Shown here one piece after another: positions 27,209 through 37,171 of a stretch of 64,000 nt of DNA. The stretch spans positions 1 to 64,000 of the forward strand of contig NZ_VIAE01000002.1 in NCBI RefSeq assembly GCF_007821455.1. The letters are read 5' to 3'. This DNA is from Candidatus Phytoplasma pini (GTDB taxonomy: Bacteria; Bacillota_I; Bacilli_A; Acholeplasmatales; Acholeplasmataceae). Every line of letters starts with the position of its first letter. Positions within the stretch are counted from its first letter, which is position 1. The position numbers were made by a program, and so were the translations under genes. Below the pieces are notes generated by a model. The model ran no database searches. It saw only the letters and a program-made list of their open reading frames with translations, and was not told the origin of the DNA.

Positions 27209-27583
27209 TTACCAAATATAAGCTAAAACTTGTCCACCGACTCCCTGTGATAAAGCCTGATAATCTGTTAAAATTCCTTTAGAAGTGGAAATTAAAGCTA
27301 TTCCTAATCCATTTAAAACTCTAGGTATTTTGGCTATAGTAACATATTTCGAAACTCTTTTTAATCCTGTAATAGCTCTTTTTTTAGTTAAATCATATTT
27401 TAATTGAATCAAAATATTTTTAAGTTTTTTATCTAATCGAAAATCTTTAATAAATCCTTCTTTTTTTAAAACTTCTAAAATGTTAATTTTTAATTTTGAA
27501 GAAGGAACTAAAACTTTTTCATAATACATAATATTAGCATTACGAATTCTTGTTAATAAATCAGCAATAGGATTAACATTCAT
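27209..27583 (-). CDS. rpsH: 30S ribosomal protein S8
   Basis: S8 organises the central domain of 16S rRNA and autoregulates the spc operon in E. coli. The ATG at 27583 gives [16 protein letters not shown], the canonical S8 start. The frame is open to a TTG at 27622 but that would overlap rpsN and add 13 unrelated residues. The end has [12 protein letters not shown] and GGQVLAYIW, both typical. The protein is 124 residues long. Confidence 0.96.
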   Translation of the reverse strand: MNVNPIADLLTRIRNANIMYYEKVLVPSSKLKINILEVLKKEGFIKDFRLDKKLKNILIQLKYDLTKKRAITGLKRVSKYVTIAKIPRVLNGLGIALISTSKGILTDYQALSQGVGGQVLAYIW

Positions 27584-27615
27584 AACAATTATATTTATCT
27601 TTCTTCTATTTGGTT

Positions 27616-27885
27616 TTACCAACTAATTTTTTTTACACCAGGAATTTCGCCTTTATTCGCTAATTCTCGAAATTTAATACGAGATAATCCAAACTTTCTT
27701 ATAAATCCTCTTGGTCTTCCGTCAATCTGATCTATATTTTTCAAGCGAACTGGTGAAGATTGAACTGGAAGTCGAGATAACCCTTTATAATCTTTATTTT
27801 TTTTTAACTTTAATCTTATTTCTTTATATTTTAAATATAATTTTTTTTGTTTTTGATTTTGAACAATCTTTGATTTTTTTGCCAC
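27616..27885 (-). CDS. rpsN: 30S ribosomal protein S14 (zinc-independent form)
   Basis: The GTG at 27885, six bases after AAAGGAGT, gives [11 protein letters not shown], the standard S14 start; the open frame continues upstream to 27945 but without a ribosome site. The 89-residue protein lacks the CxxC pairs of short S14, so it is the long zinc-free type. The ends [20 protein letters not shown] and [18 protein letters not shown] are diagnostic. Confidence 0.95.
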   Translation of the reverse strand: MAKKSKIVQNQKQKKLYLKYKEIRLKLKKNKDYKGLSRLPVQSSPVRLKNIDQIDGRPRGFIRKFGLSRIKFRELANKGEIPGVKKISW

Positions 27886-27922
27886 AATAAACTCCTTTTT
27901 TTGATCAACAAATGTTATTTTT

Positions 27923-28462
27923 TTATTTGCGAAAAGGCATACCATAAAATTCTAATAATTTTTTAGCATCTGAATCATTTTTAGCTGTAGTTACGATACA
28001 AATATCCATACCATTAATTTTTTTTACTTTATCTAAATTAATTTCAGGAAAAACAATTTGTTCTTTTATTCCTAAAGAATAATTTCCTTTTTTATCAAAA
28101 GATTTAGGTGAAATTCCTCTAAAATCTCTAATTCTTGGTAAAACAATATTTATTAATTTATTTAAAAATAAATATTTTTTTTTGTTTCTTAAAGTTACTT
28201 TAAGACCAATTGGCATCCCTTCTCTAAGCTTAAAATTAGAAATTGATTTTTTAGCTTTTATTTGTAATGGTCTTTGACCGCTTAATAAAGTTAATTGTTC
28301 GTAAAAATCATCCAAAATTTTAACATTAGAAACAGCTTCGCCAATTCCCATATTAATAACTATTTTTTCTATACGAGGGATTTGCATAATAGATTTTTGA
28401 TTAAAAATTTCTTTTAAGGATAAAAGAGAATTGTTTTTCGTAGAATTATTATCTTTATTCAT
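27923..28462 (-). CDS. rplE: 50S ribosomal protein L5
   Basis: L5 binds 5S rRNA and contacts P-site tRNA. Features are [19 protein letters not shown] (near 28-46), [15 protein letters not shown] and the end [21 protein letters not shown]. The 179-residue length is normal. It lies between rplX and rpsN. Confidence 0.97.
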   Translation of the reverse strand: MNKDNNSTKNNSLLSLKEIFNQKSIMQIPRIEKIVINMGIGEAVSNVKILDDFYEQLTLLSGQRPLQIKAKKSISNFKLREGMPIGLKVTLRNKKKYLFLNKLINIVLPRIRDFRGISPKSFDKKGNYSLGIKEQIVFPEINLDKVKKINGMDICIVTTAKNDSDAKKLLEFYGMPFRK

Positions 28463-28477
28463 TTTTTACACCTTACT

Positions 28478-28831
28478 TTAATTAGAAATATCTATTGTAT
28501 TACCTGTTTTTTTGGAATAACGTACTTTTTTACCCAATTCATAGCGAAATCCTATACGAGTAATAACATTTTGATTAGACTCAATTAAGGCAACATTAGA
28601 AATATGAATAGGAGCTTCTTGTTTGATAATATTTCCTTTTTTGTCATCTTTTTGAGAAGATGTTTTATGTTTAGTAACGATATTTATTCCTTCCACTAAT
28701 ACTTTTTGTTCCTTAAAAAAAACTTTTACTATTTTCCCCGTTTTAATTTTTTTTTCGCCCTTTTCATTAATAAAAAAACGATCTTTTCCAGAGATAATAG
28801 CTACTATATCACCTACTTTAATTTTATTCAT
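28478..28831 (-). CDS. rplX: 50S ribosomal protein L24
   Basis: L24 initiates large-subunit assembly. The KOW motif is visible in KVGDIVAIISGKDR and KTGKIVKVF, followed by VEGINIVTKHKTSSQ and the IHISNVALI segment. At 117 residues it is slightly longer than usual because of an inserted NEKGEKK loop near residue 23. Confidence 0.96.
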   Translation of the reverse strand: MNKIKVGDIVAIISGKDRFFINEKGEKKIKTGKIVKVFFKEQKVLVEGINIVTKHKTSSQKDDKKGNIIKQEAPIHISNVALIESNQNVITRIGFRYELGKKVRYSKKTGNTIDISN

Positions 28832-28847
28832 TAATATATCTTCTCCA

Positions 28848-29228
28848 TCATATTATAAATACTTTTTCAGCTAAAGAAAGAAATTTAGAAAAATTGCTAC
28901 TTTTTAATTTTTGATTTTTAACAACAGGGCCAAATATTCTTGTTCCTTTTAAAGTCATATCATCTTTAATCATGACAACAGCATTATCATCAAATTTAAT
29001 ATAAGAACCATCTTTACCTCTTAAACCATTCTTAGTACGTAAAATTAAAGCTCGAGAAGTTTCACCTTTTTTAATTGTTCCTGTAGGAACAGCTTTTTTA
29101 ACAGTAACCTTAACTACATCTCCGATATAAGCATAAAGTTTTTGACTAGCTCCTAAAATATCAATCACTAAAACTTCTTTTGCGCCGCTATTATCAGCAA
29201 CAATTAAACGACTATTTCTTTGAATCAT
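28848..29228 (-). CDS. rplN: 50S ribosomal protein L14
   Basis: L14 is at the subunit interface. [19 protein letters not shown] is the canonical start and GTRIFGPVV the late motif. The C-terminal segment after [17 protein letters not shown] makes it 126 residues, four more than the usual 122. It lies one base beyond the rpsQ stop. Confidence 0.97.
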   Translation of the reverse strand: MIQRNSRLIVADNSGAKEVLVIDILGASQKLYAYIGDVVKVTVKKAVPTGTIKKGETSRALILRTKNGLRGKDGSYIKFDDNAVVMIKDDMTLKGTRIFGPVVKNQKLKSSNFSKFLSLAEKVFII

Positions 29229-29229
29229 A

Positions 29230-29487
29230 TTAATTTACCTTTTTTTTAGAAATAATTTTTAATAAACGAAAATTTTTAGTTTTTGATAAAGGTCTTGTGC
29301 TCATAAAAGAAACTAAATCGCCTATTTGCGCTATTTCTTTTTCATCATGGACATGAAATTTACTTTCTTTTCTGATTTTTTTATCATATAAAACATCTTT
29401 TGTGTAATAACGCATAACAACAGTAATAGTTTTTTGCATTTTATTTGATATTACAGTTCCTAGTAAAACTTTTCTAGAATTACGCAT
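29230..29487 (-). CDS. rpsQ: 30S ribosomal protein S17
   Basis: S17 is an early 16S-binding OB-fold protein. [21 protein letters not shown] at the start, the [14 protein letters not shown] segment and [12 protein letters not shown] at the end are typical. At 85 residues it is complete. It starts a new block after a 198-base gap from rpmC and probably has its own promoter. Confidence 0.96.
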   Translation of the reverse strand: MRNSRKVLLGTVISNKMQKTITVVMRYYTKDVLYDKKIRKESKFHVHDEKEIAQIGDLVSFMSTRPLSKTKNFRLLKIISKKKVN

Positions 29488-29519
29488 TTAATAAACCTCT
29501 TTTTTTTAATATTTATAAA

Positions 29520-29548
29520 AATATAAAAAAATTTAATAAAATAAACAA
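29520..29548 (-). promoter_or_regulatory. Candidate promoter for the rpsQ (spc) block
   Basis: On the minus strand TTGTTT (29543-29548) and TATATT (29520-29525) are 17 bases apart, about 30 bases before the rpsQ start. Both boxes are common by chance in such AT-rich DNA; the rpmC terminator just upstream makes a promoter here necessary. Confidence 0.4.
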
Positions 29549-29657
29549 AAAAATAAAAATTTTGTTTAATTAAAAAAATGAAATTGAAATTAATTTTTAA
29601 ACATTATCTAATTCTTATTAGAATATTTTCTAAACATTTATTAATCAATGTTATTAT

Positions 29658-29699
29658 TTAAAAAAACAAGAACATGATTATTTTGTTAAATTTCTTGTT
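29658..29699 (-). terminator. Terminator overlapping the 3' end of rpmC
   Basis: An 8-bp stem (29692-29699 with 29665-29672 on the minus strand) is followed by a seven-T run. Its first arm lies inside the last rpmC codons (Glu-Gln-Glu). It splits the S10 block from the spc block. Confidence 0.6.
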
Positions 29700-29874
29700 C
29701 TTTTAAAATTGTTTTAATACGAGCAATATTTATTTTTATTTTGCGAATACAAGATGTATCTTTTAATTTAACTAAATCTAATCTAAATCTAGCATCTAAT
29801 AAATCTTTTTTTAAAGAAATAATCTTATTATTCATTTCTTCTTTTGTCATATTACGAATATCTTTTATTTTCAT
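29686..29874 (-). CDS. rpmC: 50S ribosomal protein L29
   Basis: L29 lies at the peptide exit site. The 62-residue protein has [29 protein letters not shown], split by the usual Leu heptads, and a C-terminal [12 protein letters not shown] helix. It overlaps the rplP stop by four bases. The stop region forms one arm of a terminator hairpin. Confidence 0.95.
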   Translation of the reverse strand: MKIKDIRNMTKEEMNNKIISLKKDLLDARFRLDLVKLKDTSCIRKIKINIARIKTILKEQEI

Positions 29875-30293
29875 AATTCTTGACCTTTTTTAACAATTTT
29901 TGTTTTAATAGATAATTTATGAGAAGCTAATCTTAAAGCTTCTTTTTCGAATTTATCAGAATCATTTGTATCACTAACTTCAAAAATAACCTTCCCTTTT
30001 TTAACAACTGCTACCCATGATTCAGGTGCTCCCTTTCCTGAACCCATACGAACCTCTAAAGGTTTTTTTGTCAAAGATAAATGAGGAAAAATATTAATCC
30101 AAACTTTTCCTTCTCTCTTCATATGACGTGTCATAGCAATACGAGCTGATTCTATTTGCTTATTAGAAATCCATGCTCCTTCTTTGGCAATTAAACCATA
30201 ATTACCATTAATAATCTTATTTTTACCTTTCGATTTTCCTTCGTAACTTAAACGATGTGGACGACGATATTTAGTTTTTTTCGGCATCAACAT
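29871..30293 (-). CDS. rplP: 50S ribosomal protein L16
   Basis: L16 is next to the A-site tRNA elbow. The canonical [18 protein letters not shown] start occurs two codons in; the ATG at 30293 has AGAGG at a better distance than the ATG at 30287, so MLMPKK is used. [19 protein letters not shown] near 83-101 is the second hallmark. Length is 140 residues. Confidence 0.97.
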   Translation of the reverse strand: MLMPKKTKYRRPHRLSYEGKSKGKNKIINGNYGLIAKEGAWISNKQIESARIAMTRHMKREGKVWINIFPHLSLTKKPLEVRMGSGKGAPESWVAVVKKGKVIFEVSDTNDSDKFEKEALRLASHKLSIKTKIVKKGQEL

Positions 30294-30299
30294 AATAAT

Positions 30300-31073
30300 T
30301 TACCTCTTTGTTTCTGTTCGAGAAATAACTTTTTTAATATTTTGGTTACTATTTCTTTGAAAAAAATTTTTTTTGTTTTCGTATTTATCATATTTAGAAG
30401 AAAAGAATTGTCGTGTATCATCAATAGTCTTTCCAGGCAAAACTTCTCCATGATAAATCCATACTTTTACACCTAAAACGCCATAAGTAGTATATGCTTC
30501 TTCAAAAGCATAATCAACATCCGCTCTAAAAGTATTTAATGGTACAAGTTTTAAAAAAATGGTTTCTTTTCTTGCGATTTCTGATCCTCCCAAACGACCT
30601 GAAATAATAATCTTAACACCTTGGGCGCCACTTTTTAAAGCTTTAAAAGCAGCTGTTTTTTGTACCATTCTAAAAAAAGCTCTTTGTTGTAATTGTAAAG
30701 CAATATTTTGTGCTACTAAAGATGCAATTTTATCAAATGTTTTTACTTCAAAAACATTAATGTTAATTTTTTTTTGGATTAGATCTTCGACTTTTTTAAT
30801 TAAAACATTTTTTGATTTATTTTCAGGACCTTGTATAATTCCTATTTTTGAGGTAAATAAATTAATTTCTATTTGTTCGCTATTTTGTTTTTTCAAACGT
30901 TCAATATTTATTTGCGAAATTGTTCCTCTAGGATAATGTTTTTTAATTAAATTCCTAAGTCTAAAATCTTCATATATTAATGAAGGGACTTGTTTATTAG
31001 TAGAATACCACTTAGATTTCCAATCATGAATAATGCCTAATCTTAATCCTATCGGATTACTCTTTTGACCCAT
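30300..31073 (-). CDS. rpsC: 30S ribosomal protein S3
   Basis: S3 forms part of the mRNA entry channel. [20 protein letters not shown] at the start, the KH domain and the C-terminal [15 protein letters not shown] are diagnostic. A basic tail of about 35 residues after GKTIDDTRQ brings it to 257, longer than most bacterial S3. Its start overlaps rplV by 17 bases. Confidence 0.97.
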   Translation of the reverse strand: MGQKSNPIGLRLGIIHDWKSKWYSTNKQVPSLIYEDFRLRNLIKKHYPRGTISQINIERLKKQNSEQIEINLFTSKIGIIQGPENKSKNVLIKKVEDLIQKKININVFEVKTFDKIASLVAQNIALQLQQRAFFRMVQKTAAFKALKSGAQGVKIIISGRLGGSEIARKETIFLKLVPLNTFRADVDYAFEEAYTTYGVLGVKVWIYHGEVLPGKTIDDTRQFFSSKYDKYENKKNFFQRNSNQNIKKVISRTETKR

Positions 31074-31440
31074 CTTTTGTTATATCTCCTTTGTTTGTTA
31101 TATCATTTATTGATGAAACAACTATTGTAATATGACTAGTTCTTTTTCTAATTTTATCAGTTTTCCCTTTAGCTCGTGGAAACATTCGAACTAAACGTAA
31201 TCCTTCATTAACAAAAATTTCTTTGACATATAAATCATTTTCATTCATTTGGAAATTATGTACAGCATTAGCAATAGCGCTTTTTAATAAATTTAAAACA
31301 ACCGAAGACGCTGTCTTAGAAGTAAACATTAAAATCGCTTGCGCTTCTTTAATTTTTTTTCCTCGAATTAAATCAACAACTAATCGTGTTTTTCTAGGAG
31401 TAATCGATATTTTATTTGCGATAGCTTTAACAACATTCAT
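31057..31440 (-). CDS. rplV: 50S ribosomal protein L22
   Basis: L22 lines the exit tunnel. The family pattern [35 protein letters not shown] and the end [24 protein letters not shown], including the tunnel hairpin, are all present. A 15-residue hydrophilic tail overlaps the rpsC start by 17 bases. Confidence 0.97.
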   Translation of the reverse strand: MNVVKAIANKISITPRKTRLVVDLIRGKKIKEAQAILMFTSKTASSVVLNLLKSAIANAVHNFQMNENDLYVKEIFVNEGLRLVRMFPRAKGKTDKIRKRTSHITIVVSSINDITNKGDITKDGSKE

Positions 31441-31457
31441 ATAAGCACCTTCTTAAA

Positions 31458-31727
31458 TTATTTTTTATTTCTTTTATCTTCTTTTGAATGACCACGAAAA
31501 GTACGAGTAGAAGCAAATTCTCCTAATTTATGAGTTACCATATCTTCACTAACAGATACAACAATATATTTTTTACCATTATAAACAGCAATTTTATGTC
31601 CCACAAATTCAGGTAAAATAAAACTGTCTCGGGAATGAGTCTTAATTATTTTGTTTTTTTTATTTTTTTTAATTTTTGAAAATAATTTTTCATTAACAAA
31701 AGGACCTTTTTTAACAGATCGTGACAT
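31458..31727 (-). CDS. rpsS: 30S ribosomal protein S19
   Basis: S19 is in the 30S head. [19 protein letters not shown] and the [15 protein letters not shown] and [14 protein letters not shown] segments identify it. The 89-residue protein is complete and 22 bases after rplB. Confidence 0.97.
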   Translation of the reverse strand: MSRSVKKGPFVNEKLFSKIKKNKKNKIIKTHSRDSFILPEFVGHKIAVYNGKKYIVVSVSEDMVTHKLGEFASTRTFRGHSKEDKRNKK

Positions 31728-31749
31728 GATGCATTTCTTTCTTCCTTTT

Positions 31750-32580
31750 TTATTTCTTACGATTTCTAAGAATCAATTTACTAGAATTTTTGTTTTTTTT
31801 TCGCGTTTTAATACCACGAGCTTTTTTACCCCAAGGAGTCATAGGAGATTTTCGTCCAATTGGAGCACGACCTTCGCCACCACCATGCGGATGATCGTTT
31901 GGATTCATAGCAGAACCTCTAACTGTAGGTCTAATAGATAAATAACGTGTTCGACCTGCTTTGCCATTTCGAATTAATTTATAAGATTCGTTTCCAACAC
32001 TACCAATAGTCGCTCTACAAGTAGATAAAACTTTTCTTAATTCACCAGAAGATAATTGTATTACAATGTATTTTTCTTCTTTTTTAATAATTTGGACAGA
32101 AACACCTGCACTACGTGCTAACTGACCGCCCTTACCAGGTTTTAATTCAATATTATGTATATAAGAACCAACAGGAATGTTCTTTAAAGGCAAAGTATTT
32201 CCTGTTTTAATATCAGCATCAACCCCAGAATAAATTTTTTCGCCTACCGTTAAGTTTTTAGGACTTAAAATATATCTTTTTTCACCATCTTCATAATTAA
32301 TCAAAGAAATATAACAATTACGATTCGGATCATATTCTATAGTCGCTACTTTTCCAGCTATACTATCTTTATTTCGTTTAAAATCAATTAAACGATATTT
32401 TTGTTTAACTCCGCCACCACGATGTCTAACTGTTATTTTTCCTTGATTATTTCTGCCACCTTTTCTATTTTGAGGTAACAAAAGTTTTTTTTCAGGAGTA
32501 GAAGTTGTAATTTCGCTAAAACTTTGTAACATCATATTACGATGTCCATTAGATGTGGGTCTATATTTTTTAATAAACAT
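31750..32580 (-). CDS. rplB: 50S ribosomal protein L2
   Basis: L2 is needed for peptidyl-transferase activity and subunit joining. The 276-residue protein has the N-terminal [12 protein letters not shown], the [20 protein letters not shown] strand and the conserved late segment [20 protein letters not shown] with its essential histidine. It lies 180 bases downstream of rplW, an unusually wide gap within the S10 block, which holds a strong hairpin. Confidence 0.98.
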   Translation of the reverse strand: MFIKKYRPTSNGHRNMMLQSFSEITTSTPEKKLLLPQNRKGGRNNQGKITVRHRGGGVKQKYRLIDFKRNKDSIAGKVATIEYDPNRNCYISLINYEDGEKRYILSPKNLTVGEKIYSGVDADIKTGNTLPLKNIPVGSYIHNIELKPGKGGQLARSAGVSVQIIKKEEKYIVIQLSSGELRKVLSTCRATIGSVGNESYKLIRNGKAGRTRYLSIRPTVRGSAMNPNDHPHGGGEGRAPIGRKSPMTPWGKKARGIKTRKKNKNSSKLILRNRKK

Positions 32581-32720
32581 AGAATATAACCTTTCTTAAT
32601 TTTTAATCTTTAATAATTTTAACATCAAAATCAAATTTTTGAATTGTATATAATGTTAATATATTTTTATTAAAAAAATCTAAATAAAATAATATTTATT
32701 TAATATTTAAATTTAAATTC

Positions 32721-32754
32721 ATAAAATAAAAAAATAATCATTTTTTTATTTTAT
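32721..32754 (-). terminator. Perfect AT hairpin between rplW and rplB
   Basis: Arms at 32721-32734 and 32741-32754 pair perfectly over 14 bases (15 counting the loop-closing pair), with a 3' arm rich in T on the minus strand. It sits just after the rplW stop within the S10 block. It could be a partial terminator or a processing site. All pairs are A-T, so its strength is uncertain. Confidence 0.4.
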
Positions 32755-32760
32755 TAAAAA

Positions 32761-33054
32761 TTATTTTTCATGAAAAATATCTATTCTTCTTCCTGGTATT
32801 AATTGTACAATAGCTTTCTTATAAGCAGAAGTATAACCTTGATATTTTCCTTTTCTTTTAAATTTAGGCAAAACATTAATAGTATTAACAGAAAAAACTT
32901 TTGTATTGAAAACAAACTCCACTGCTTTTTTTATCTCTATCTTATTAGCTTTAACATCAACTTTAAAAGTATATTTATTATATAATTCCATTTTTTTATT
33001 TGTATCTTCGGTGATAACAGGAGATTTTAATATATCATAGTATGTATTATTCAT
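32761..33054 (-). CDS. rplW: 50S ribosomal protein L23
   Basis: L23 is at the tunnel exit and docks SRP and trigger factor. The 97-residue protein has YYDILKSPVITEDTNKKME, YTFKVDVKANKIEIKKAVE and the tail YKKAIVQL. It overlaps the end of rplD by eight bases. Confidence 0.96.
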   Translation of the reverse strand: MNNTYYDILKSPVITEDTNKKMELYNKYTFKVDVKANKIEIKKAVEFVFNTKVFSVNTINVLPKFKRKGKYQGYTSAYKKAIVQLIPGRRIDIFHEK

Positions 33055-33676
33055 TATTTAAAACCTTTTCAAAATAATTAATAGCTTCTTTTGTTATTAA
33101 AAGACATTTAGTATTTAAAATTTGATAGACACTCACATGAGTAGCACTTTCTAAAATAACCTGCGACAAATTACTAGTTGAACGGGTTAAATCATCATTT
33201 AATTCTTTAACAATCAATAAAACTTTTCCTGAAATATTTAAATTTTTTAAAAGTTGTTTTATTTCTTTTGTCTTAGAGCTTGAAATATTCAATAAATCAA
33301 TAATTTTCAAATTTTTTTTTTGAGTCTGTAAAGATAAAGCAAAATTAAAAGCTGCCTTTCTTACTTTAGTATTTAATTTAAAAGAATAATCTCTTGGTTT
33401 AGGACCGAAAACAACTCCTCCGTGTCTCCATAATGGAGAACGAATAGTTCCATGTCGAGCATTACCTGTTCCTTTTTGTGCCCAAGGTTTTTTGCCACCG
33501 CCAGAAACAGCGGATCTATTTTTGGTGGAGTGAGTTCCTTGACGCATAGCTGCTCTTTGTTTATTAACTACATCATATAAAACTTGATGATTTGGTTTAA
33601 CGCCAAAAACTTCGTCTAATAAATTAATTTCAGATAATAGTTGACCATTTTGGCTAAACAAACTATAATTAGGCAT
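33047..33676 (-). CDS. rplD: 50S ribosomal protein L4
   Basis: L4 lines the tunnel and can autoregulate the S10 operon. The ATG at 33676 gives MPNYSLFSQNGQ, the usual start, about 11 bases after AAAGGAGGAG; an upstream TTG (33685) would add three residues. The loop KKPWAQKGTGNARHGTIRSP that reaches into the tunnel is present, as is the late TKCLLITKEAI. 209 residues. The start overlaps rplC. Confidence 0.96.
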   Translation of the reverse strand: MPNYSLFSQNGQLLSEINLLDEVFGVKPNHQVLYDVVNKQRAAMRQGTHSTKNRSAVSGGGKKPWAQKGTGNARHGTIRSPLWRHGGVVFGPKPRDYSFKLNTKVRKAAFNFALSLQTQKKNLKIIDLLNISSSKTKEIKQLLKNLNISGKVLLIVKELNDDLTRSTSNLSQVILESATHVSVYQILNTKCLLITKEAINYFEKVLNNE

Positions 33677-34334
33677 TATTATCAACTCCTCCTTTCATTT
33701 TTTTCACAGAAGATTTAATAACAACAAAGCTATTTTTAGGTCCAGGAATACTACCCTGAATTAAAAATAATTCTTTTTCTGAATGAATAGAAACAAGTTT
33801 TAAATTTTGTATAGTTACTTGTGTATGTCCCATTTGCCCAGCAAGTTTTTTTCCCTTGATTTTACCTTTTATAGGACCCATAGAACCAGGTCTTCTATGA
33901 AAACGAGAACCATGAGTTTCAGGTCCTTTAGTTTGATTATGTCTTTTGATCGGACCAGCAAAACCTTTACCAATACTAACAGCTGTAACGTCAACAAATT
34001 CACCAGAACTAAAAAGTTCTGTAGCCGGAACAACACTTCCTACTTCAAAATTAGTTAATTTATTTTGAATACTTGAAATAAAACGAATCTCTTTAATAAA
34101 AGATTTAGGAACTATTTTGATTTTTTTAAAAATACCAAGAAGAGGTTTTTTTGTTAATTTTTCTTTTCTAGAACCGAATCCTAATTTAGTAGCTTGATAC
34201 CCATCTTTTTCTAGATTTTTTTGTTGTATAACAATATTATCCGCCACATGAACTACTGTTACAGGAATAGAAAAACCTTTTTCATCAAAAATTTGAGTAA
34301 TTCCTATTTTTTTCCCTAAAATTCCTTTAGCCAT
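33669..34334 (-). CDS. rplC: 50S ribosomal protein L3
   Basis: L3 is near the peptidyl-transferase centre. MAKGILGKKIGITQIFDEKG at the start and the long loop KRHNQTKGPETHGSRFHRRPGS (near 133-154) with its conserved Gln are diagnostic. The 221-residue length is slightly above average. Its 3' end overlaps the rplD ribosome site. Confidence 0.97.
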   Translation of the reverse strand: MAKGILGKKIGITQIFDEKGFSIPVTVVHVADNIVIQQKNLEKDGYQATKLGFGSRKEKLTKKPLLGIFKKIKIVPKSFIKEIRFISSIQNKLTNFEVGSVVPATELFSSGEFVDVTAVSIGKGFAGPIKRHNQTKGPETHGSRFHRRPGSMGPIKGKIKGKKLAGQMGHTQVTIQNLKLVSIHSEKELFLIQGSIPGPKNSFVVIKSSVKKMKGGVDNNA

Positions 34335-34473
34335 TGGCTCCCTCTTTTCTCGAAATAAAAATTCAAATAACTAGATAATAACAAAAAAATTAAAACAAAA
34401 GTTTATTTTTATAATTAAATCTTTATTTTAATTAAATAAACATAATTTAGTTATTTAATTATTTTTTTATAAT

Positions 34474-34800
34474 TTATCTTCTTGAAGCATTTTTTAAAAC
34501 AATATCAATAGCTGATGGTAAAACAATATTAGTTAAAACATCTATAGTTTGTGCACTAGGATTAATAATACGAATTAAACACTTATGAGTAAAACGCCCA
34601 AATTGTTCTTGACTATCTTTATTAACAAAAGGAGAACGAAGTACTGTAAAAACTTCTTTTTTAGTAGGAAGAGATATAGGTCCTTTAGTTTGAACGCCTG
34701 TTTTAACAACGCTACTAATAATTTTTTTTGCGGCTTGATCGATTAAACGATGATCATAAGTTTTTAAAATAATATCAAACATTTCTTGTTCTTTAGCCAT
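34474..34800 (-). CDS. rpsJ: 30S ribosomal protein S10
   Basis: S10 contacts the 30S head and, with NusB, supports antitermination. The 108-residue protein has [45 protein letters not shown] split by the typical loop, and the end [11 protein letters not shown]. It opens the S10 block after a gap of about 410 bases; GGAAGG precedes the ATG. Confidence 0.97.
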   Translation of the reverse strand: MAKEQEMFDIILKTYDHRLIDQAAKKIISSVVKTGVQTKGPISLPTKKEVFTVLRSPFVNKDSQEQFGRFTHKCLIRIINPSAQTIDVLTNIVLPSAIDIVLKNASRR

Positions 34801-35212
34801 TTCTTTTGAAAACCTTCCTTTTGTTGATTAATTATATATAAAAAAACATTTAAAAATATTTATCTACAAGTGCATTTAAACAACTTAATCTTTTAATTAA
34901 AATAAAAAATTATCAATATCGATAAAAATAAATAATCCAAACATAAAAAAATTAAACTCCATTCTAATTCTTTAATTCTAATAAATTTATTATTAAAAAA
35001 TTAAAAAATAATGTCAAAATAAATTATAAATTTCAGAGAATATTAATTCTCTTAATGTTTTTTAATAATATACATAAAAAATGAATTAAAATACAAGCAT
35101 CTTTATTATATATAAATTTTATTTCGAATGCAAACATAAAAAAAGTATTTTTTCAAAATAATTAAAAAAATTAATTCAAAATAAAAATCGGAATAAATTA
35201 ATTAAAAAAACA
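34801..35212. other. Intergenic interval upstream of rpsJ
   Basis: No gene is supported here. It contains the S10-block promoter (34989-35017), which would give rpsJ a leader of about 180 bases, and a small 7-bp hairpin at 35035-35052. The leader shows only weak stems and no clear L4-type regulatory fold. Confidence 0.4.
34989..35017 (-). promoter_or_regulatory. Promoter of the S10 ribosomal block
   Basis: On the minus strand a perfect TTGACA (35012-35017) stands 17 bases from AATAAT (34989-34994), about 190 bases upstream of rpsJ. The perfect -35 hexamer and ideal spacing make this the best promoter before the long ribosomal run. Confidence 0.6.
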
Positions 35213-36139
35213 TTATATTTTTTTAATAGCTGCTCTTAATTTAGCTGAACGAGAACGAGGATTTAAAATTATTTCTTTATCATTGGGACGAATTACTTTT
35301 TTAGTTAAAATATTAAAATAATTAGGAGGTAAATCAGATTTTAGAATAGGTATTCTTGGTAAGAAATTACATTCACTATTTTGTTTAAAAAATCTTTTAA
35401 CTATGCGATCTTCTAAAGAATTAAAACTAACGACGACTATTCTACCATTTTTTTTTAATAAAGTTAAGCTTTGTTGTAACCCTTTTTTTAAACATCTCAA
35501 TTCCTGATTAGTTTCAATTCTTAAAGCTTGAAAAACTCTTTTAGCATTATGTCCTTTTTTTTTATTATAAAAAGAATTATAAAATTTATCTATAATTCTG
35601 ACTAATTCTAAAGTTGTATAAATAGGTCTTTTTTTTATAATTTCACGAGCAATTAAAGCAGCTTTTGGTTCTTCTCCATAAAGAAAAAAAATTTTTTTTA
35701 ATTCTTCTAAATTATAAGTATTTAAAATAGTAAGAGCTGTTTTTTTTTCATCACGATTCATCCTCATGTCTAAAACATCATCATGCAAATAACTAAACCC
35801 TCTTTTTTTATCATCTATTTGAAAAGAAGATAATCCTAAATCAAAAACAATTCCATTAATTGCAAAAATATTTCTTTTATTTAATTCTTCTTTTAAAAAA
35901 ACAAAATTTTTATGAATTAATATAATATTTTTAGTTTGAGAAAAACGTTTTGAACAATATTGAATAGAAAAAAAATCTTGATCAAATGATAATAGCAATC
36001 CTTGTGAAATATGTTGTAAAATAGCATAACTATGTCCTCCTCCACCTAAAGTAGCATCGACATAAATACCTTTATTTTGGATATTTAAATATTTAATAAC
36101 TTCCGAAGTTAAAACAGGGGAATGTTTAAGCAATAGCAT
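35213..36139 (-). CDS. rsmH: 16S rRNA (cytosine-1402 N4)-methyltransferase
   Basis: RsmH methylates the base of C1402 in 16S rRNA; RsmI, encoded at 14341, methylates its ribose. The SAM motif DATLGGGGHSYAIL lies near 28-41, then FDQDF and the conserved GIVFDLGLSSFQIDD and RGFSYLHDDVLDMRM. The end ILNPRSRSAKLRAAIKK is typical. At 308 residues it is normal. In walled bacteria it heads the division cluster; here, in a wall-less genome, it stands with rpoZ and gmk. Confidence 0.97.
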   Translation of the reverse strand: MLLLKHSPVLTSEVIKYLNIQNKGIYVDATLGGGGHSYAILQHISQGLLLSFDQDFFSIQYCSKRFSQTKNIILIHKNFVFLKEELNKRNIFAINGIVFDLGLSSFQIDDKKRGFSYLHDDVLDMRMNRDEKKTALTILNTYNLEELKKIFFLYGEEPKAALIAREIIKKRPIYTTLELVRIIDKFYNSFYNKKKGHNAKRVFQALRIETNQELRCLKKGLQQSLTLLKKNGRIVVVSFNSLEDRIVKRFFKQNSECNFLPRIPILKSDLPPNYFNILTKKVIRPNDKEIILNPRSRSAKLRAAIKKI

Positions 36140-36206
36140 TTAATTATTTATCCTTAATATAAAATATCCAAAATATATACAAAATCATAATATATAAAAA
36201 AATATA

Positions 36207-36422
36207 TCATTTAAAAACTATCTTAAAATTTCCTCGAACAATTTCATTTAAAGCTTTACTAATTATTTTTTTTCCTGAAACATGAAATAAATCTAATTTT
36301 TGGTCTTCGATAACATGTGCAATTTTACTTGATAAATAAACTAATTTATATTTTGAATCAATACGTTTTAATAATTCATCTATAGATGGTTCATTCAACC
36401 CTAATTTATTTTCATGAGACAT
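36207..36422 (-). CDS. rpoZ: RNA polymerase omega subunit
   Basis: Omega helps fold and assemble the beta' subunit. The 71-residue protein has DELLKRIDSKYKLVYLSSKIAHVIE, with the family's YxLVxxxAxRA-like helix, and KKIISKALNEIVRGNFKI near the end. It lies 26 bases after gmk, the normal neighbour in Firmicutes. Sequence is short but matches along its length. Confidence 0.85.
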   Translation of the reverse strand: MSHENKLGLNEPSIDELLKRIDSKYKLVYLSSKIAHVIEDQKLDLFHVSGKKIISKALNEIVRGNFKIVFK

Positions 36423-36448
36423 ATTTTTTTATTTCCTTTTCATTTTTT

Positions 36449-37078
36449 TTATTTATTTACAATTTCTGATAAATAAACATTAATACTATTTTTTACTTTA
36501 GAATGTTCTGCTGTTATAATCGACATAATTTTATCTACAGCATTTTCGATTTCATCATTAACAACAATATAATCATACTTATAAGCTAAATTAAATTCTT
36601 CATCTGCTTTGGCTATTCTTTTAAGTAAAATATCTTTACTTTCAGTATTTCTATTTTTTAAACGTTCATATAAAATTTGTCGAGAGGGTGGAGAAATAAA
36701 AATAAAAACACCATCTTTATTCACTTTATGTTTTTTAATTTTTAAGGCTCCTTGGACATCTATTTCCAAAACAACTTCTTTTTTTTCTTGTTTTAATTGT
36801 TTTAAAATGTTTCGATAAGGAGTACCATAATAATGGTCAACAAAATTATTATATTCTAAAAAATAATTTTCTTTAATTTTTTTTCGAAATTCTTCTTTGC
36901 TGACAAAAAAATAATCTATTCCATCTTTTTCGTTCACCCTAGGAGGTCTTGTAGTCATAGAAATTGAATAAACAAAATTATTTTTTTCTCTACGAAATAA
37001 AGATTTCTTAATTTCTTCTTTTCCGACACCAGATGGTCCTGAAATTACTATCATTAGACCTTTTATATGTAATTTCAT
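36449..37078 (-). CDS. gmk: Guanylate kinase
   Basis: This 209-residue kinase converts GMP to GDP. The P-loop is GPSGVGK (14-20), followed by Glu-Glu rather than the usual small or hydroxyl residue, a mild oddity. SMTTRPPRVNEKDGIDYFFVS is the GMP-binding region, and EIDVQGALKIK the Walker-B-like segment. It ends 26 bases before rpoZ and starts 93 bases after leuS. Confidence 0.95.
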   Translation of the reverse strand: MKLHIKGLMIVISGPSGVGKEEIKKSLFRREKNNFVYSISMTTRPPRVNEKDGIDYFFVSKEEFRKKIKENYFLEYNNFVDHYYGTPYRNILKQLKQEKKEVVLEIDVQGALKIKKHKVNKDGVFIFISPPSRQILYERLKNRNTESKDILLKRIAKADEEFNLAYKYDYIVVNDEIENAVDKIMSIITAEHSKVKNSINVYLSEIVNK

Positions 37079-37171
37079 ATTTTCTCCGATATTCTTTATT
37101 ATTTAAAATTTTAAATATGATTTATTTGAAACATGATGTTTTTGAAAAACTTAGTCAAAGCAAAATTTATG

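Noticed and set aside
30255-34058. Several plus-strand open frames of 60-125 codons inside the ribosomal block
   Set aside because: They are antisense to well-conserved ribosomal genes and have no ribosome sites or family features.
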